Shown piece after piece: positions 47,825 through 58,380 of a stretch of DNA of 64,000 nt. Made by a program: the position numbers and the translations under genes. Below the pieces are notes generated by a model. It saw nothing but the letters and a program-made list of their open reading frames with translations, ran no database searches and was not told where the DNA came from. Location: contig JAGVIE010000033.1 in assembly GCA_020056225.1 (NCBI GenBank), positions 1-64,000 of the forward strand, in the 5' to 3' direction. The DNA is from Bacteroidota bacterium (GTDB lineage: Bacteria; Bacteroidota; Ignavibacteria; UBA10030; SZUA-254). Positions within the stretch are counted from its first letter, which is position 1; the number at the start of each line of letters is the position of its first letter.

Positions 47825-48604
47825 ATGGCGGGTAAAGGAAGAAGAGAAAAAAATTGTGGAAAGAAAAGAATGAAAATATTCAATTTAGAGAAGGAAACGA
47901 CAATGATTAAGAATGCATCGGAGCCAAGGGGTTGGTCTCCTGATAAGTCATCTGCAATCTCGCAAGGTATAATGGCACTTGCTTCAGTACTAACTTTAAT
48001 TCTCTTACTGTTTAACAGTATGAACAAACTTCCTGACTGGCTTATATTCACCACCGTTATCATTGCAATCACAGGGATATTCCTATTAAGCATCAAAGTA
48101 GGGCGAAAGATTCTTTCTTCGCTATCTCAAAGAAGAATTGCCAACTCGAACTTTCCCACTCTTATCTCTCTATGCAAACAGTTTCAGGATCTTATTAGCT
48201 TGAGGATGACCGATACAATTGTTTACACTTTTGGCAATATGCAGCAGGCAGGAGTAAATTTCCAGATGAGAGAGTTTGCTGACTTATCAGAATGGATAAC
48301 AAATAACCTAATAGCACGACTTGAAAGTAGTAAACGAGGATTTATCGAGTTGAGACAGGGTATCAGAGACCTTCATGCGTTAACGCATTCCTTTCATCGC
48401 ACATACTTTATTGAAGGGATCAAAAAGGTAAGATCTCTCGGCGGAACATCTAATATTCTGGATGAAGACAAGAGAGTGATTGAAGTTGCAAGAGAAAGCT
48501 TCGCCAGATATCTGGAAAGGTTTCAAACTTTCAGCAGTGAGATCAACGAAAAGATCGGCAGAAAAGAGTTTGATTACTATTTTGAGAAAGCTAAACCATT
48601 ATGA
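47825..48604 (+). CDS. Hypothetical protein with two N-terminal TM helices and an alpha-helical cytoplasmic region
   Basis: Hydrophobic IMALASVLTLILLLFNSM and WLIFTTVIIAITGIFLLSI; no family recognised. Start possibly at MIKNASEPRGW (47904). Confidence 0.6.
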   Translation: MAGKGRREKNCGKKRMKIFNLEKETTMIKNASEPRGWSPDKSSAISQGIMALASVLTLILLLFNSMNKLPDWLIFTTVIIAITGIFLLSIKVGRKILSSLSQRRIANSNFPTLISLCKQFQDLISLRMTDTIVYTFGNMQQAGVNFQMREFADLSEWITNNLIARLESSKRGFIELRQGIRDLHALTHSFHRTYFIEGIKKVRSLGGTSNILDEDKRVIEVARESFARYLERFQTFSSEINEKIGRKEFDYYFEKAKPL

Positions 48605-48701
48605 TAATGGTCTTTTTTGCAGATCGCGGACTCAATGATTTGACAGAGAAGGAGAGAAGGATTGTCGAAGATTCGACTCGTCGAGTGGAGGGGAAATTAT
48701 T

Positions 48702-50006
48702 ATGAGAGGATTTACAAAGGATAGAGTTCTATATGGTACTTTAAGAGATCCTAATATTGAGATTGTTAATCTACGCTGCGAATTACATTTTAATTGTCTT
48801 GACACATCCAATATGACAGCTGAATTATTCGATACCGAAGGTGTACATGATGAGCAAATGGATGCGTTGATGTTAAATGAAGTTGAATTCATTAGTAAAA
48901 ATGATTACGAAGAAATATTGATGAATGGACAAGTCATTGAGGTAAGCAGCGGTTCTAATTCCGATAGAATTGGCCGAATGAGTGTTCGTCGATATCAAGA
49001 AATATACCATGTGCACAAGAATTCAATAAGCTCAATCTCGTTTCTTTTTCACATTACTCCATCTGATATTTTTGAACGCAAGAGAATAAAAATGTCACAC
49101 GATATGAAAGGATTACTATTTGGTTACAATAATTGGACGAATGTGGAAAAGGATAATTGGAAAGAAGATGACATTTGGTACGATACTAAAATGGGAAGGC
49201 TCTGCATATATCCTGGGCTTATTTTCGAAGAACAATCGGATGGCACAAATATTGTAAAAGAACAATTGAAAGCCTTTATAAAAGTTACTGGAGATTCCTT
49301 AGAATATACAAAGGTTAAACAAGATGTAGAAGATGTGCTAAAAACATATCTTCACATGCTTTCAGTTCTTGAGGGAAAATTCACAAACTGGTTTTATTGT
49401 GAAGTTGATGCAAGAGGTGAGAAAAAAAAGGGATTCATTGCTGATATATATAAAAGTGTTGCTCTTAATAAATATAATAACAGCGATCATCTTAAATTTA
49501 ACGCTAATAAATATAAAGATATATTGCCAATAATTGTAGAAGCTTATACCAACCTTTCAGAGGATAAAAAGGGGGAACTCGATAAAGCTATAAGACAATC
49601 TCTTATTGCATCGGCGCCTAGGTCAACTATGGAGGCGCGTTTAATTTATTGGCATTCATGTTTAGATATCCTTATACATCTAGCAGGACCGAGTATTACC
49701 GATAGAAGAAGAATAGGTTTTAGCAGAAGTCTCGTGATCACTTGTGAGAACTTGCATATTAATTGGAATGATTTGTACTCATATATCACGAAGGACGAAA
49801 TATTCTCTGATCGGAAGGCTGACTTTAGAATTACAACATTTAGGAATAATATGATTCATCTTGGTATATATCCTGAAAGCAAAGAATATGATGAAATCTT
49901 TGCTGAGAATTTACGTGCAGCATACTTATTTGAAAGAATATTCATGCGAATTATAGGGGTTGAGTATGATAACACGCCAATTGGGGAATATAGGGAGTTC
50001 CGGTAA
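48702..50006 (+). CDS. Hypothetical protein with a C-terminal HEPN-type RNase motif (ApeA-like candidate)
   Basis: 434 aa; C-terminal ITTFRNNMIHLGIYPES matches the HEPN Rx4-6H signature; ARLIYWHSCLDILIHL helix upstream. Confidence 0.55.
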   Translation: MRGFTKDRVLYGTLRDPNIEIVNLRCELHFNCLDTSNMTAELFDTEGVHDEQMDALMLNEVEFISKNDYEEILMNGQVIEVSSGSNSDRIGRMSVRRYQEIYHVHKNSISSISFLFHITPSDIFERKRIKMSHDMKGLLFGYNNWTNVEKDNWKEDDIWYDTKMGRLCIYPGLIFEEQSDGTNIVKEQLKAFIKVTGDSLEYTKVKQDVEDVLKTYLHMLSVLEGKFTNWFYCEVDARGEKKKGFIADIYKSVALNKYNNSDHLKFNANKYKDILPIIVEAYTNLSEDKKGELDKAIRQSLIASAPRSTMEARLIYWHSCLDILIHLAGPSITDRRRIGFSRSLVITCENLHINWNDLYSYITKDEIFSDRKADFRITTFRNNMIHLGIYPESKEYDEIFAENLRAAYLFERIFMRIIGVEYDNTPIGEYREFR

Positions 50007-50034
50007 GAGAGAAGGATTGTGGAAACCAAGTAGC

Positions 50035-50094
50035 GTCCGATTCTCAAATCGGACTTCTCAAGGATGCTCTGAAGTCCATTTTGAGAAATGGACT
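50035..50094. other. Pair of perfect hairpins with complementary loops
   Basis: GTCCGATT-CTCA-AATCGGAC (50035-50054) and AGTCCATTT-TGAG-AAATGGACT (50073-50094). Confidence 0.85.
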
Positions 50095-50279
50095 CTACAC
50101 TTGTTGCCATGCTATAAAGGAATTGTACTCCTGAAATTTGAGCCGGTAATATTTAGGTCAGGAGAGTAGCCATAACATCCTTTCCTTTAGAAAAGAGTTA
50201 TAGTGAGGTCTCTTATTTTTGTTTCTTTCCTAAAAATTCCCTAATTTATCTCAACATTTAAACGATATTCATAAAAGCA

Positions 50280-51704
50280 ATGAACTATCTAAGCTCTGAA
50301 CTCTTTGCAATAGCACCAATAATTTCTATAACAATCATAGCACTTCTTGTTTTGCTTGTCGAAGCATTAGTGAAGCGAAGCGAGCGGCTGAGTTATTGGA
50401 TCAGCGTGGTTGGTTTAATGATTACTGCTTATGTTGCGATAGCAACTATGCCGCTGATTGGTACCGCATACAATAGGATGGTGACGGTCGGTGGTTTCGG
50501 AAGTATGTTTGCCACACTATTCAGTATCGCGGCGCTCTTAACGGTTGTCCTGTCGAGGGATTATCTCACAAAAGAGAACGCGCACTTTGGAGAATTTTAT
50601 CTTCTTATACTCTTCTCAACCCTCGGCATGATGCTTATGGCATCAGCCGCCGATCTTATCGTCCTCTTCCTGGGGTTGGAGTTAATGTCGATTTGCCTTT
50701 ATGTGCTGGCAGGTTTCTTCCGTAAACGTTTATTGTCCAATGAATCATCACTAAAATATTTTCTACTTGGTGCATTTGCAACGGGCTTTCTGCTCTACGG
50801 TATCGCTCTTCTTTATGGTGCATCGGGGACAACTAATATCGCACTTATCGTTCAGAATTTCTCTGTAATTTCCAATTCACCGTTCTTCTGGGTTGGTATT
50901 GGGTTACTGATGGTTGGGTTATCGTTTAAAGTTGGTGCAGTACCGTTCCATATGTGGATACCGGATGTGTATCAAGGTTCTCCAACAACAGTCTCCGGCT
51001 TTATGGCAACCGGTGCTAAGGCGGCGGCATTTGCGGCATTCATTCTTTTATTCCTTCATCCACAATCCGAAAACCCGGAGCAAGTAAAAACCGTGCTTGC
51101 AGTTATTTCTGCCGCGTCGATGGTCATTGGTAATATCATAGCCATCTCACAATCGAATATCAAACGGATGCTGGCGTATTCGAGCATCGCTCATGCGGGA
51201 TATATGCTGGCAGGATTAGCGGCGGGGAATGATCTCGGACGGACAGGAATTCTATTTTATCTTGTTACATACACATTTATGAATATCGGTGCCTTCGGTG
51301 TTCTATCGCTCCTCGAAAGGGAGGAAGAGAAAAATCTCACATTCGACGATTATGCCGGACTTGGAAGCAAGCAGCCATTTCTTGCCGCCCTTATGGCAAT
51401 CTTTATGTTCTCTCTTGCAGGGATACCACCGTTCGCAGGGTTCTTCGGGAAATATTATGTCTTCGTCGCTGCCATTAATTCTAATCTCACATGGCTTGCC
51501 ATTCTCGGCGTGCTAATGAGTGTTGTTTCGGTTTATTACTATCTCCGGCTTGTGGTCGTGATGTACTTCCGTGAAGGTGAGATGATTATCACCGGAGGTA
51601 TATCCAGGACAAGTGTTGCAGTACTTGCCATTGCAGCTTTAGTCATAATTGAACTTGGTGTTTATCCAAGTTCTATCTTATCCATAATTAACAATCTCTA
51701 TTAA
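50280..51704 (+). CDS. nuoN: NADH-quinone oxidoreductase subunit N
   Basis: 474 aa; LELMSICLYVLAGFFR, VPFHMWIPDVYQGSPTTVSGFMATGAKAAAFAAF, YSSIAHAGYMLAGL. Confidence 0.94.
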   Translation: MNYLSSELFAIAPIISITIIALLVLLVEALVKRSERLSYWISVVGLMITAYVAIATMPLIGTAYNRMVTVGGFGSMFATLFSIAALLTVVLSRDYLTKENAHFGEFYLLILFSTLGMMLMASAADLIVLFLGLELMSICLYVLAGFFRKRLLSNESSLKYFLLGAFATGFLLYGIALLYGASGTTNIALIVQNFSVISNSPFFWVGIGLLMVGLSFKVGAVPFHMWIPDVYQGSPTTVSGFMATGAKAAAFAAFILLFLHPQSENPEQVKTVLAVISAASMVIGNIIAISQSNIKRMLAYSSIAHAGYMLAGLAAGNDLGRTGILFYLVTYTFMNIGAFGVLSLLEREEEKNLTFDDYAGLGSKQPFLAALMAIFMFSLAGIPPFAGFFGKYYVFVAAINSNLTWLAILGVLMSVVSVYYYLRLVVVMYFREGEMIITGGISRTSVAVLAIAALVIIELGVYPSSILSIINNLY

Positions 51705-51708
51705 TTTC

Positions 51709-53289
51709 ATGGAAGTAGTCGTCACATCGGCTGAAATGCAAGCTTGTGATCGGTACGCTATCGACACACTTAAAATACCCGGCTTAATTCTTATGGAAAA
51801 TGCCGGTCGTGGAGTTGTCGAGGTGATGGAGAAGCATTTCGGTTTGATGACCGGGAAAACGGTTGTAATCCTTTGTGGCAAAGGAAACAACGGCGGAGAT
51901 GGTTACGTTGTTGCCCGCCATCTCTTCAACCGCGGCGCGAAGGTAGTTGTTGGTGTTTTAGGAAAAGGATCCGAGATAAAAGGCGATGCTAAAACTAACT
52001 ATGAGAGCCTTCAGAAAATTGCGGCAAAGTTCAAAAAGGGGAGGATGCTCCAAATACAAGATTTAAAATCGAATAAGATTTTGCGATTGCTCCCGGAAGC
52101 TGACGTTGTTGTAGATGCGATTTTCGGAACAGGCTTTTCCGGTGAGGTCCATGAGTCATATAAATCAGTTATTGAGTGGATCAATAAAGTAGGCGGCAAG
52201 AAAGTTAGCGTCGATGTTCCCTCAGGTGTTAATGCAAACAATGGTGAGATCAGTAATGTTGCCGTGAAAGCCGATTTAACTGTAACAATGGCATTGAATA
52301 AAATCGGCTTAATAGCTGGCGGTGGAATGTGTTGTGCCGGACAGGTTGAAGTTGTTGATATATCGATGCCGAAAGAAATTGTCGCGCTTCAAAAACCAAC
52401 GACATTCATCGTACACGATGAGGATGTTCGGAAAGTATTGCCCGTTAGACCACTCAATGCGCACAAACATAGTGTAGGAAAAATATTTGTTCTTGCCGGC
52501 TCGCGCGGCTATACAGGAGCAGCGGCAATGACGGCAAGTTCGGCTATGCGTGCCGGTGCCGGAGCAGTGATATTAGGAACACCTAATTCTGTTTATCCGA
52601 TTCTTGCAAAGAAAGTAACTGAGATAATGGTTGAGCCACTTCCGGAAACGGAAGAAGGTTCTTTAAGTCTTTCTGCCTTCGAGAAAATCCAACAACACAT
52701 AAAGTGGGCAGACATTCTCATATGCGGTCCGGGAATATCACGTAACCGGGAAACTTGTCAGTTGATATGGAGGATTATCTCCGAATGTGATAAGAAGATA
52801 CTTATGGACGCCGATGGGTTGAATAATCTTTCGGAAAAGATTTCATTATTGAAAAACCATCTTAGCAACGAAATAATAATTACACCACACACGGGAGAAC
52901 TCTCACGCCTTACCGGATTTTCTGTAGTGGATATCGAGAAAGATCGCATAAGTATAGCAAGGCAAACAGCTAAGCAGTTCCGACTAACTCATGTACTAAA
53001 AGGCGCACCGACTGTAACTGCAGACGAAAGCGGAATAGTATATATTAATTCAACCGGCAATCCCGGTATGGCAACTGCAGGTATGGGTGATGTACTATCA
53101 GGGCTAATTGGTGGATTGTGGGCACAAGGAATGAATAAAACTGAAGCAGCTTATTCAGGTGTTTTCCTTCACGGTTATGCAGGTGATCTTGCTATGAAAA
53201 AGTACGGGGCAAGAAGTTTACTTGCAATGGACGTCCATGATTTTCTTCCCCAATCTATCCTTGAGGTAGAAGGCGGCATCGCATTGTGA
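51709..53289 (+). CDS. nnrED: Bifunctional NAD(P)H-hydrate epimerase / ADP-dependent NAD(P)H-hydrate dehydratase
   Basis: 526 aa; GKGNNGGDGYVVARHL, DAIFGTGFSGEV; VGKIFVLAGSRGYTGAAAMTASSAMRAGAG, ITPHTGELSRL, GNPGMATAGMGDVLSGLIGGL. Confidence 0.93.
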   Translation: MEVVVTSAEMQACDRYAIDTLKIPGLILMENAGRGVVEVMEKHFGLMTGKTVVILCGKGNNGGDGYVVARHLFNRGAKVVVGVLGKGSEIKGDAKTNYESLQKIAAKFKKGRMLQIQDLKSNKILRLLPEADVVVDAIFGTGFSGEVHESYKSVIEWINKVGGKKVSVDVPSGVNANNGEISNVAVKADLTVTMALNKIGLIAGGGMCCAGQVEVVDISMPKEIVALQKPTTFIVHDEDVRKVLPVRPLNAHKHSVGKIFVLAGSRGYTGAAAMTASSAMRAGAGAVILGTPNSVYPILAKKVTEIMVEPLPETEEGSLSLSAFEKIQQHIKWADILICGPGISRNRETCQLIWRIISECDKKILMDADGLNNLSEKISLLKNHLSNEIIITPHTGELSRLTGFSVVDIEKDRISIARQTAKQFRLTHVLKGAPTVTADESGIVYINSTGNPGMATAGMGDVLSGLIGGLWAQGMNKTEAAYSGVFLHGYAGDLAMKKYGARSLLAMDVHDFLPQSILEVEGGIAL

Positions 53290-53690
53290 GTAATCATCTT
53301 AAGCATTTTTTAAGGTACCAATTTCCGGCAATTGGTTGGGCGCTAATGATCTTTATCGTTTCATCTGTACCGGCGAAATACATTCCGTCATATAAAATTT
53401 TTCATTACGATAAACTGTTCCACATCAGTCTCTTCTTGATCTTCGGGGTGCTAGTGTATAATGCGCTGGAGCCTTATTCACATAAAAATTCGTTCAGTTG
53501 GGCAAGGATATTATTTTCCATCTCCGTAGTAATCTTATATGGTGTTCTCGATGAAATCCATCAAGGGTATGTCCCTGGAAGGACAATAGACATGTGGGAT
53601 GCTATCGCAGATACGATAGGTGGAGTTCTTGCAGGATTAATAGTGTACTTGAGGTACATTCCTCGGCGTACTGCTTCAAAAATTCAATGA
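53286..53690 (+). CDS. VanZ-like family protein
   Basis: 134 aa; FHYDKLFHISLFLIFGVLVY...YGVLDEIHQGYVPGRTIDMWDAIADTIGGVLAGLI. Confidence 0.85.
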   Translation: MSNHLKHFLRYQFPAIGWALMIFIVSSVPAKYIPSYKIFHYDKLFHISLFLIFGVLVYNALEPYSHKNSFSWARILFSISVVILYGVLDEIHQGYVPGRTIDMWDAIADTIGGVLAGLIVYLRYIPRRTASKIQ

Positions 53691-54866
<1,176 letters not shown>

Positions 54867-54897
54867 ATATTTTTAATTATTTAATCAGGAGTTACAC

Positions 54898-55236
54898 TTG
54901 AATCTATATCATATAATCGCAATGTCACCGCAAGGTCAGGGAGAGGGTGGTGGAATGTTCAGTACCCTTATCATGTTTGCATTGATCATATTAATTTTCT
55001 ATTTCATGATTTTGCGCCCCCAACAGAAACGAGGGAAAGAGCGCGAGAAAATGCTGAATGATGTTCAGAAGGGTGATAAGATTATCTCTGTAGGAGGTAT
55101 TCATGGTACTGTTATTGGACTGGAAGATAAATCACTGCTCGTACAAATCGCAGATAACGTAAAAGTAAAGTTAGAAAAATCTGCGGTTTCATCAGTCATT
55201 CGCAGTAGCGCGGGTGATGTAGGAAAAACAAGTTAA
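54898..55236 (+). CDS. yajC: Preprotein translocase subunit YajC
   Basis: 112 aa, TTG start; [39 protein letters not shown]. Confidence 0.88.
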   Translation: MNLYHIIAMSPQGQGEGGGMFSTLIMFALIILIFYFMILRPQQKRGKEREKMLNDVQKGDKIISVGGIHGTVIGLEDKSLLVQIADNVKVKLEKSAVSSVIRSSAGDVGKTS

Positions 55237-55247
55237 TAAACTTTCTA

Positions 55248-56483
55248 TTGATAATCGTGAGTCGAGAACATTTTAAATTCAGCGCCGTCGAAGATGCGAT
55301 AAAGGATTTCCAGAAAGGAAAAATTGTTATCGTTGTCGATGATGAAGATCGTGAGAATGAAGGCGATTTCGTTTTTGCGGCGGAGAAATGCACTGCTGAG
55401 GGAATAAACTTCATGGCAAAGCATGGCCGCGGAATTATTTGTGTCGCTTTGACTGAACAACGAGCCCGGGAACTCTCACTTGATCCTATGGTAGAAAGTA
55501 ATACTTCTCTTCACGAAACATCTTTCACTGTTTCGGTAGATTACATCCAAGGAACGACAACCGGTGTTTCTGCGCATGATCGTAATGCAACAGTTCACGC
55601 TCTGACGAATCCCAAAACCAAACCGAGTGAACTTGCGCGTCCCGGGCATATCTTCCCTCTTAAAGCGATGGAAGGCGGCGTTCTAAGACGCGCAGGACAT
55701 ACTGAAGCAGTTATAGATCTTTGTAACTTTGCCGGTATATATCCTGCCGGTGTTCTTTGCGAAATTTTAAACGAAGACGGTTCTATGGCACGCGTTTCGG
55801 ACCTGATGAATCTTGCTCAACATTTTCATCTCCACATAATCACCGTTCAGGATATAATTCAATACCGAACGCAACGTGAGAAATTAGTTAAAAAGGTTGT
55901 ATCAACACATCTTCCCACTAAGTACGGCAAATTCGATATCCATGTATACAAGAGCGAGAATGATAATAAAGAACATATCGCTCTCGTGAAGGGAGATGTT
56001 CATCCGGACAAACCAATATTAGTCAGGGTTCACTCTGAATGTTTAACGGGAGATGTCTTCGGATCGATGCGTTGTGATTGCAACGACCAGTTAGTCGCGG
56101 CTCTCAAGATGGTTGAGAAAGAAGGCGCCGGCATCATTTTGTATATGAGGCAGGAAGGCAGAGGTATTGGTCTCTCTAACAAAATCCGTGCGTACAAATT
56201 ACAGGATGAAGGATTAGATACTGTTGAAGCGAATGAGAAATTAGGATTTAGGCCCGATCTCCGTGATTATGGGATAGGTGCACAAATACTCCGCGACTTA
56301 GGTGTGAGGCAAATGCGTCTTATGACTAATAATCCCAAGAAAGTAGTAGGATTACACGGTTATGGATTGGATATCGTTGAGAGAATCCCATTGGAAGCTC
56401 TGCCTCATGAGCATAATGAGAAATATCTCAGAACGAAGCGCGATAAGCTGGGGCACCTGATTTTACTTGACCAGAAGTTGTAA
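55248..56483 (+). CDS. ribBA: Bifunctional 3,4-dihydroxy-2-butanone 4-phosphate synthase / GTP cyclohydrolase II
   Basis: 411 aa; [87 protein letters not shown]. Confidence 0.95.
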   Translation: MIIVSREHFKFSAVEDAIKDFQKGKIVIVVDDEDRENEGDFVFAAEKCTAEGINFMAKHGRGIICVALTEQRARELSLDPMVESNTSLHETSFTVSVDYIQGTTTGVSAHDRNATVHALTNPKTKPSELARPGHIFPLKAMEGGVLRRAGHTEAVIDLCNFAGIYPAGVLCEILNEDGSMARVSDLMNLAQHFHLHIITVQDIIQYRTQREKLVKKVVSTHLPTKYGKFDIHVYKSENDNKEHIALVKGDVHPDKPILVRVHSECLTGDVFGSMRCDCNDQLVAALKMVEKEGAGIILYMRQEGRGIGLSNKIRAYKLQDEGLDTVEANEKLGFRPDLRDYGIGAQILRDLGVRQMRLMTNNPKKVVGLHGYGLDIVERIPLEALPHEHNEKYLRTKRDKLGHLILLDQKL

Positions 56484-56540
56484 GATTTTTCTTGCTTTTG
56501 TGATTTCCATGTCGTAGATTCATAATAGGTTTAAATCATC

Positions 56541-56577
56541 AGCCATCACCAAATAGTGTGATGGCTTTTATTTTTTG
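56541..56577 (+). terminator. Rho-independent terminator
   Basis: AGCCATCACcaaatagtGTGATGGCTTTTATTTTTT. Confidence 0.85.
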
Positions 56578-56622
56578 AATTAACTATCGAGATATATACA
56601 ACGATTTATCAACGGTGTTTGT

Positions 56623-57114
56623 ATGGGTGATAATAATAAAAGCAACGGAGCTGTCTATCTAACTCGTGAGAGACTTGTAGAGCTTGAGCACCAACTCCAC
56701 GAACTCAAGCTTAAAGGTAGAGCGGAGATGGCTCAGAAAATTCACGAAGCGAGAAGCCACGGCGATCTTTCCGAGAACGCCGAGTATGATGCCGCAAAAG
56801 AAGAACAACAGCATCTTGAATTACGTATTGCAAAATTGGAATTAACATTGGCAAGAGCGCAAATCATCGAAAGCAAAGATCTTCCGAACGATAAAGTGTA
56901 TATACTTTCCAGCGTTAAATTAAAAGATTTGGAGTCAAAAGAATCAGTCACATACTTACTTGTTTCACCCGAAGAAGCAGATTTCGAGAAAAATAAAATT
57001 TCCGTCACTTCTCCTATCGGAAAAGGATTGATGGGAAAAACTCAGGGTGAGAAAATTAAAATTCCTGTGCCTGCCGGAACATTGGAATACGAAATACTCG
57101 AAATCACACGCTGA
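56623..57114 (+). CDS. greA: Transcription elongation factor GreA
   Basis: 163 aa; IHEARSHGDLSENAEYDAAKEEQ, SPIGKGLMGKTQGEKIKIPVPAGTLEYEI. Confidence 0.94.
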   Translation: MGDNNKSNGAVYLTRERLVELEHQLHELKLKGRAEMAQKIHEARSHGDLSENAEYDAAKEEQQHLELRIAKLELTLARAQIIESKDLPNDKVYILSSVKLKDLESKESVTYLLVSPEEADFEKNKISVTSPIGKGLMGKTQGEKIKIPVPAGTLEYEILEITR

Positions 57115-57135
57115 TCTGGATGAGTCTATCTACAG

Positions 57136-57648
57136 ATGCCTACTAATCTCGAGATAAAAGCCAGGATACAGAGCGTTCAATATGCAATAAATATTGCTGA
57201 AACATTACCCGCCAATTTCGTAAATGAATTAAATCAAACAGATACTTACTTTATTGCACCCAAAGGCAGATTGAAACTGAGGGAAATTAATGGTGCATGC
57301 TACGAGCTGATATATTATAATCGAACAGAGACATCAAACGAACGATTAAGCGATTTTGAAATTTCCACCGTTGCCGATCCTATCAATCTTAAATCGATTC
57401 TGAAAATGGCTTATGGAATTTCAGCAGTCGTACAGAAAAAAAGGTTATTGTATTTATACGGCACGACGCGAATTCACATAGATTATATTGATAATCTTGG
57501 AGCATTCATCGAGTTTGAAGTTCCGGTCGGAACAGATCATCAAAAAACACATAATATCATGCAATTCTTGATCTCTAAATTTCAAATTCAGGATAACAGC
57601 TTTATTAAGGAATCGTATATGGATTTACTACTCGATAAAGGTACCTAA
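57136..57648 (+). CDS. CYTH-domain protein (class IV adenylate cyclase-like)
   Basis: 170 aa; NLEIKARI, QTDTYFIAPKGRLKLREI, VVQKKRLLYLYGTTRIHIDYIDNLGAFIEFEV. Confidence 0.85.
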   Translation: MPTNLEIKARIQSVQYAINIAETLPANFVNELNQTDTYFIAPKGRLKLREINGACYELIYYNRTETSNERLSDFEISTVADPINLKSILKMAYGISAVVQKKRLLYLYGTTRIHIDYIDNLGAFIEFEVPVGTDHQKTHNIMQFLISKFQIQDNSFIKESYMDLLLDKGT

Positions 57649-57729
57649 GCTGGAAATGATTTTGCCTTAAACTCTGCCAAAATTCATTGAAAAGATAGCT
57701 AATAATTCAGATAAATCAGAAGTATATAT

Positions 57730-57758
57730 TTGCGTAGAGATAGAAATTTCAGTATATT
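57730..57758 (+). promoter_or_regulatory. Promoter candidate for the tRNA cluster (TTGCGT-N17-TATATT)
   Basis: 17-nt spacer; -10 ends 13 nt before the first tRNA. Confidence 0.5.
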
Positions 57759-57771
57759 TAATCCCATAATT

Positions 57772-57844
57772 GCGGGAATAGCTCAGTTGGTAGAGCGTCA
57801 CCTTGCCAAGGTGAATGTCGCGGGTTCGAATCCCGTTTCCCGCT
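57772..57844 (+). tRNA. tRNA-Gly(GCC)
   Basis: Cloverleaf GCGGGAA...TTCCCGC+T; anticodon loop ttGCCaa; GGTTCGAAT T-arm. Confidence 0.95.
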
Positions 57845-57879
57845 CAAGACAATGTCCAGATATCAAAATGTTTGATTGT

Positions 57880-57921
57880 TACCCCGTCGCTTCCATCATC
57901 AAAGGTGGCGGGGTTTGTTTT
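57880..57921 (+). terminator. Possible terminator after tRNA-Gly
   Basis: ACCCCG...CGGGGT followed by TTGTTTTT; long loop. Confidence 0.4.
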
Positions 57922-57939
57922 TGATTCAGGATAGAAGCT

Positions 57940-58011
57940 GGCGCCGTACCCAAGTGGTAAGGGAGAGGTCTGCAAAACCTTAATGCAGCGGTTCGAATCC
58001 GCTCGGCGCCT
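57940..58011 (+). tRNA. tRNA-Cys(GCA)
   Basis: GGCGCCG...CGGCGCC+T; anticodon GCA in tctGCAaaa; GGTTCGAATCC T-arm. Confidence 0.93.
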
Positions 58012-58103
58012 CAAGATCAAGTAAAAAGTAAAAATGCAGAATTAAAAATAGGAATGGCCTGATTTATTTTTTACTTTTGCTTTTTTCATTTTGGATTGAT
58101 TTC

Positions 58104-58189
58104 GCCGGGGTGGCGAAACTGGTAGACGCACAGGACTTAAAATCCTGTTTTCCGCAAGGAGAGTGTCGGTTCGATTCCGATCCCCGGCA
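58104..58189 (+). tRNA. tRNA-Leu(TAA)
   Basis: GCCGGGG...CCCCGGC+A; class II variable arm; anticodon TAA (ggactTAAaatcc). Confidence 0.95.
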
Positions 58190-58204
58190 CAACGGATTAA
58201 CGTG

Positions 58205-58278
<74 letters not shown>

Positions 58279-58342
58279 CAAGAAAGGATGAATTTGTTTT
58301 CAGAATAAATCTCGAAAATATATATCGCATTATTTATTTCTG

Positions 58343-58368
58343 AAATCGGATTTGCTCCGATTTTTTTT
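58343..58368 (+). terminator. Rho-independent terminator directly upstream of thrS
   Basis: AAATCGGA-tttgc-TCCGATTTTTTTT ending about 12 nt before the thrS ATG. Confidence 0.8.
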
Positions 58369-58380
58369 ATTGAATTTAAT

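Noticed and set aside
41749-50279. Prophage or integrative element
   Set aside because: No integrase, transposase, relaxase, phage structural genes or att-like tRNA site is visible, so only 'accessory island' is supported.
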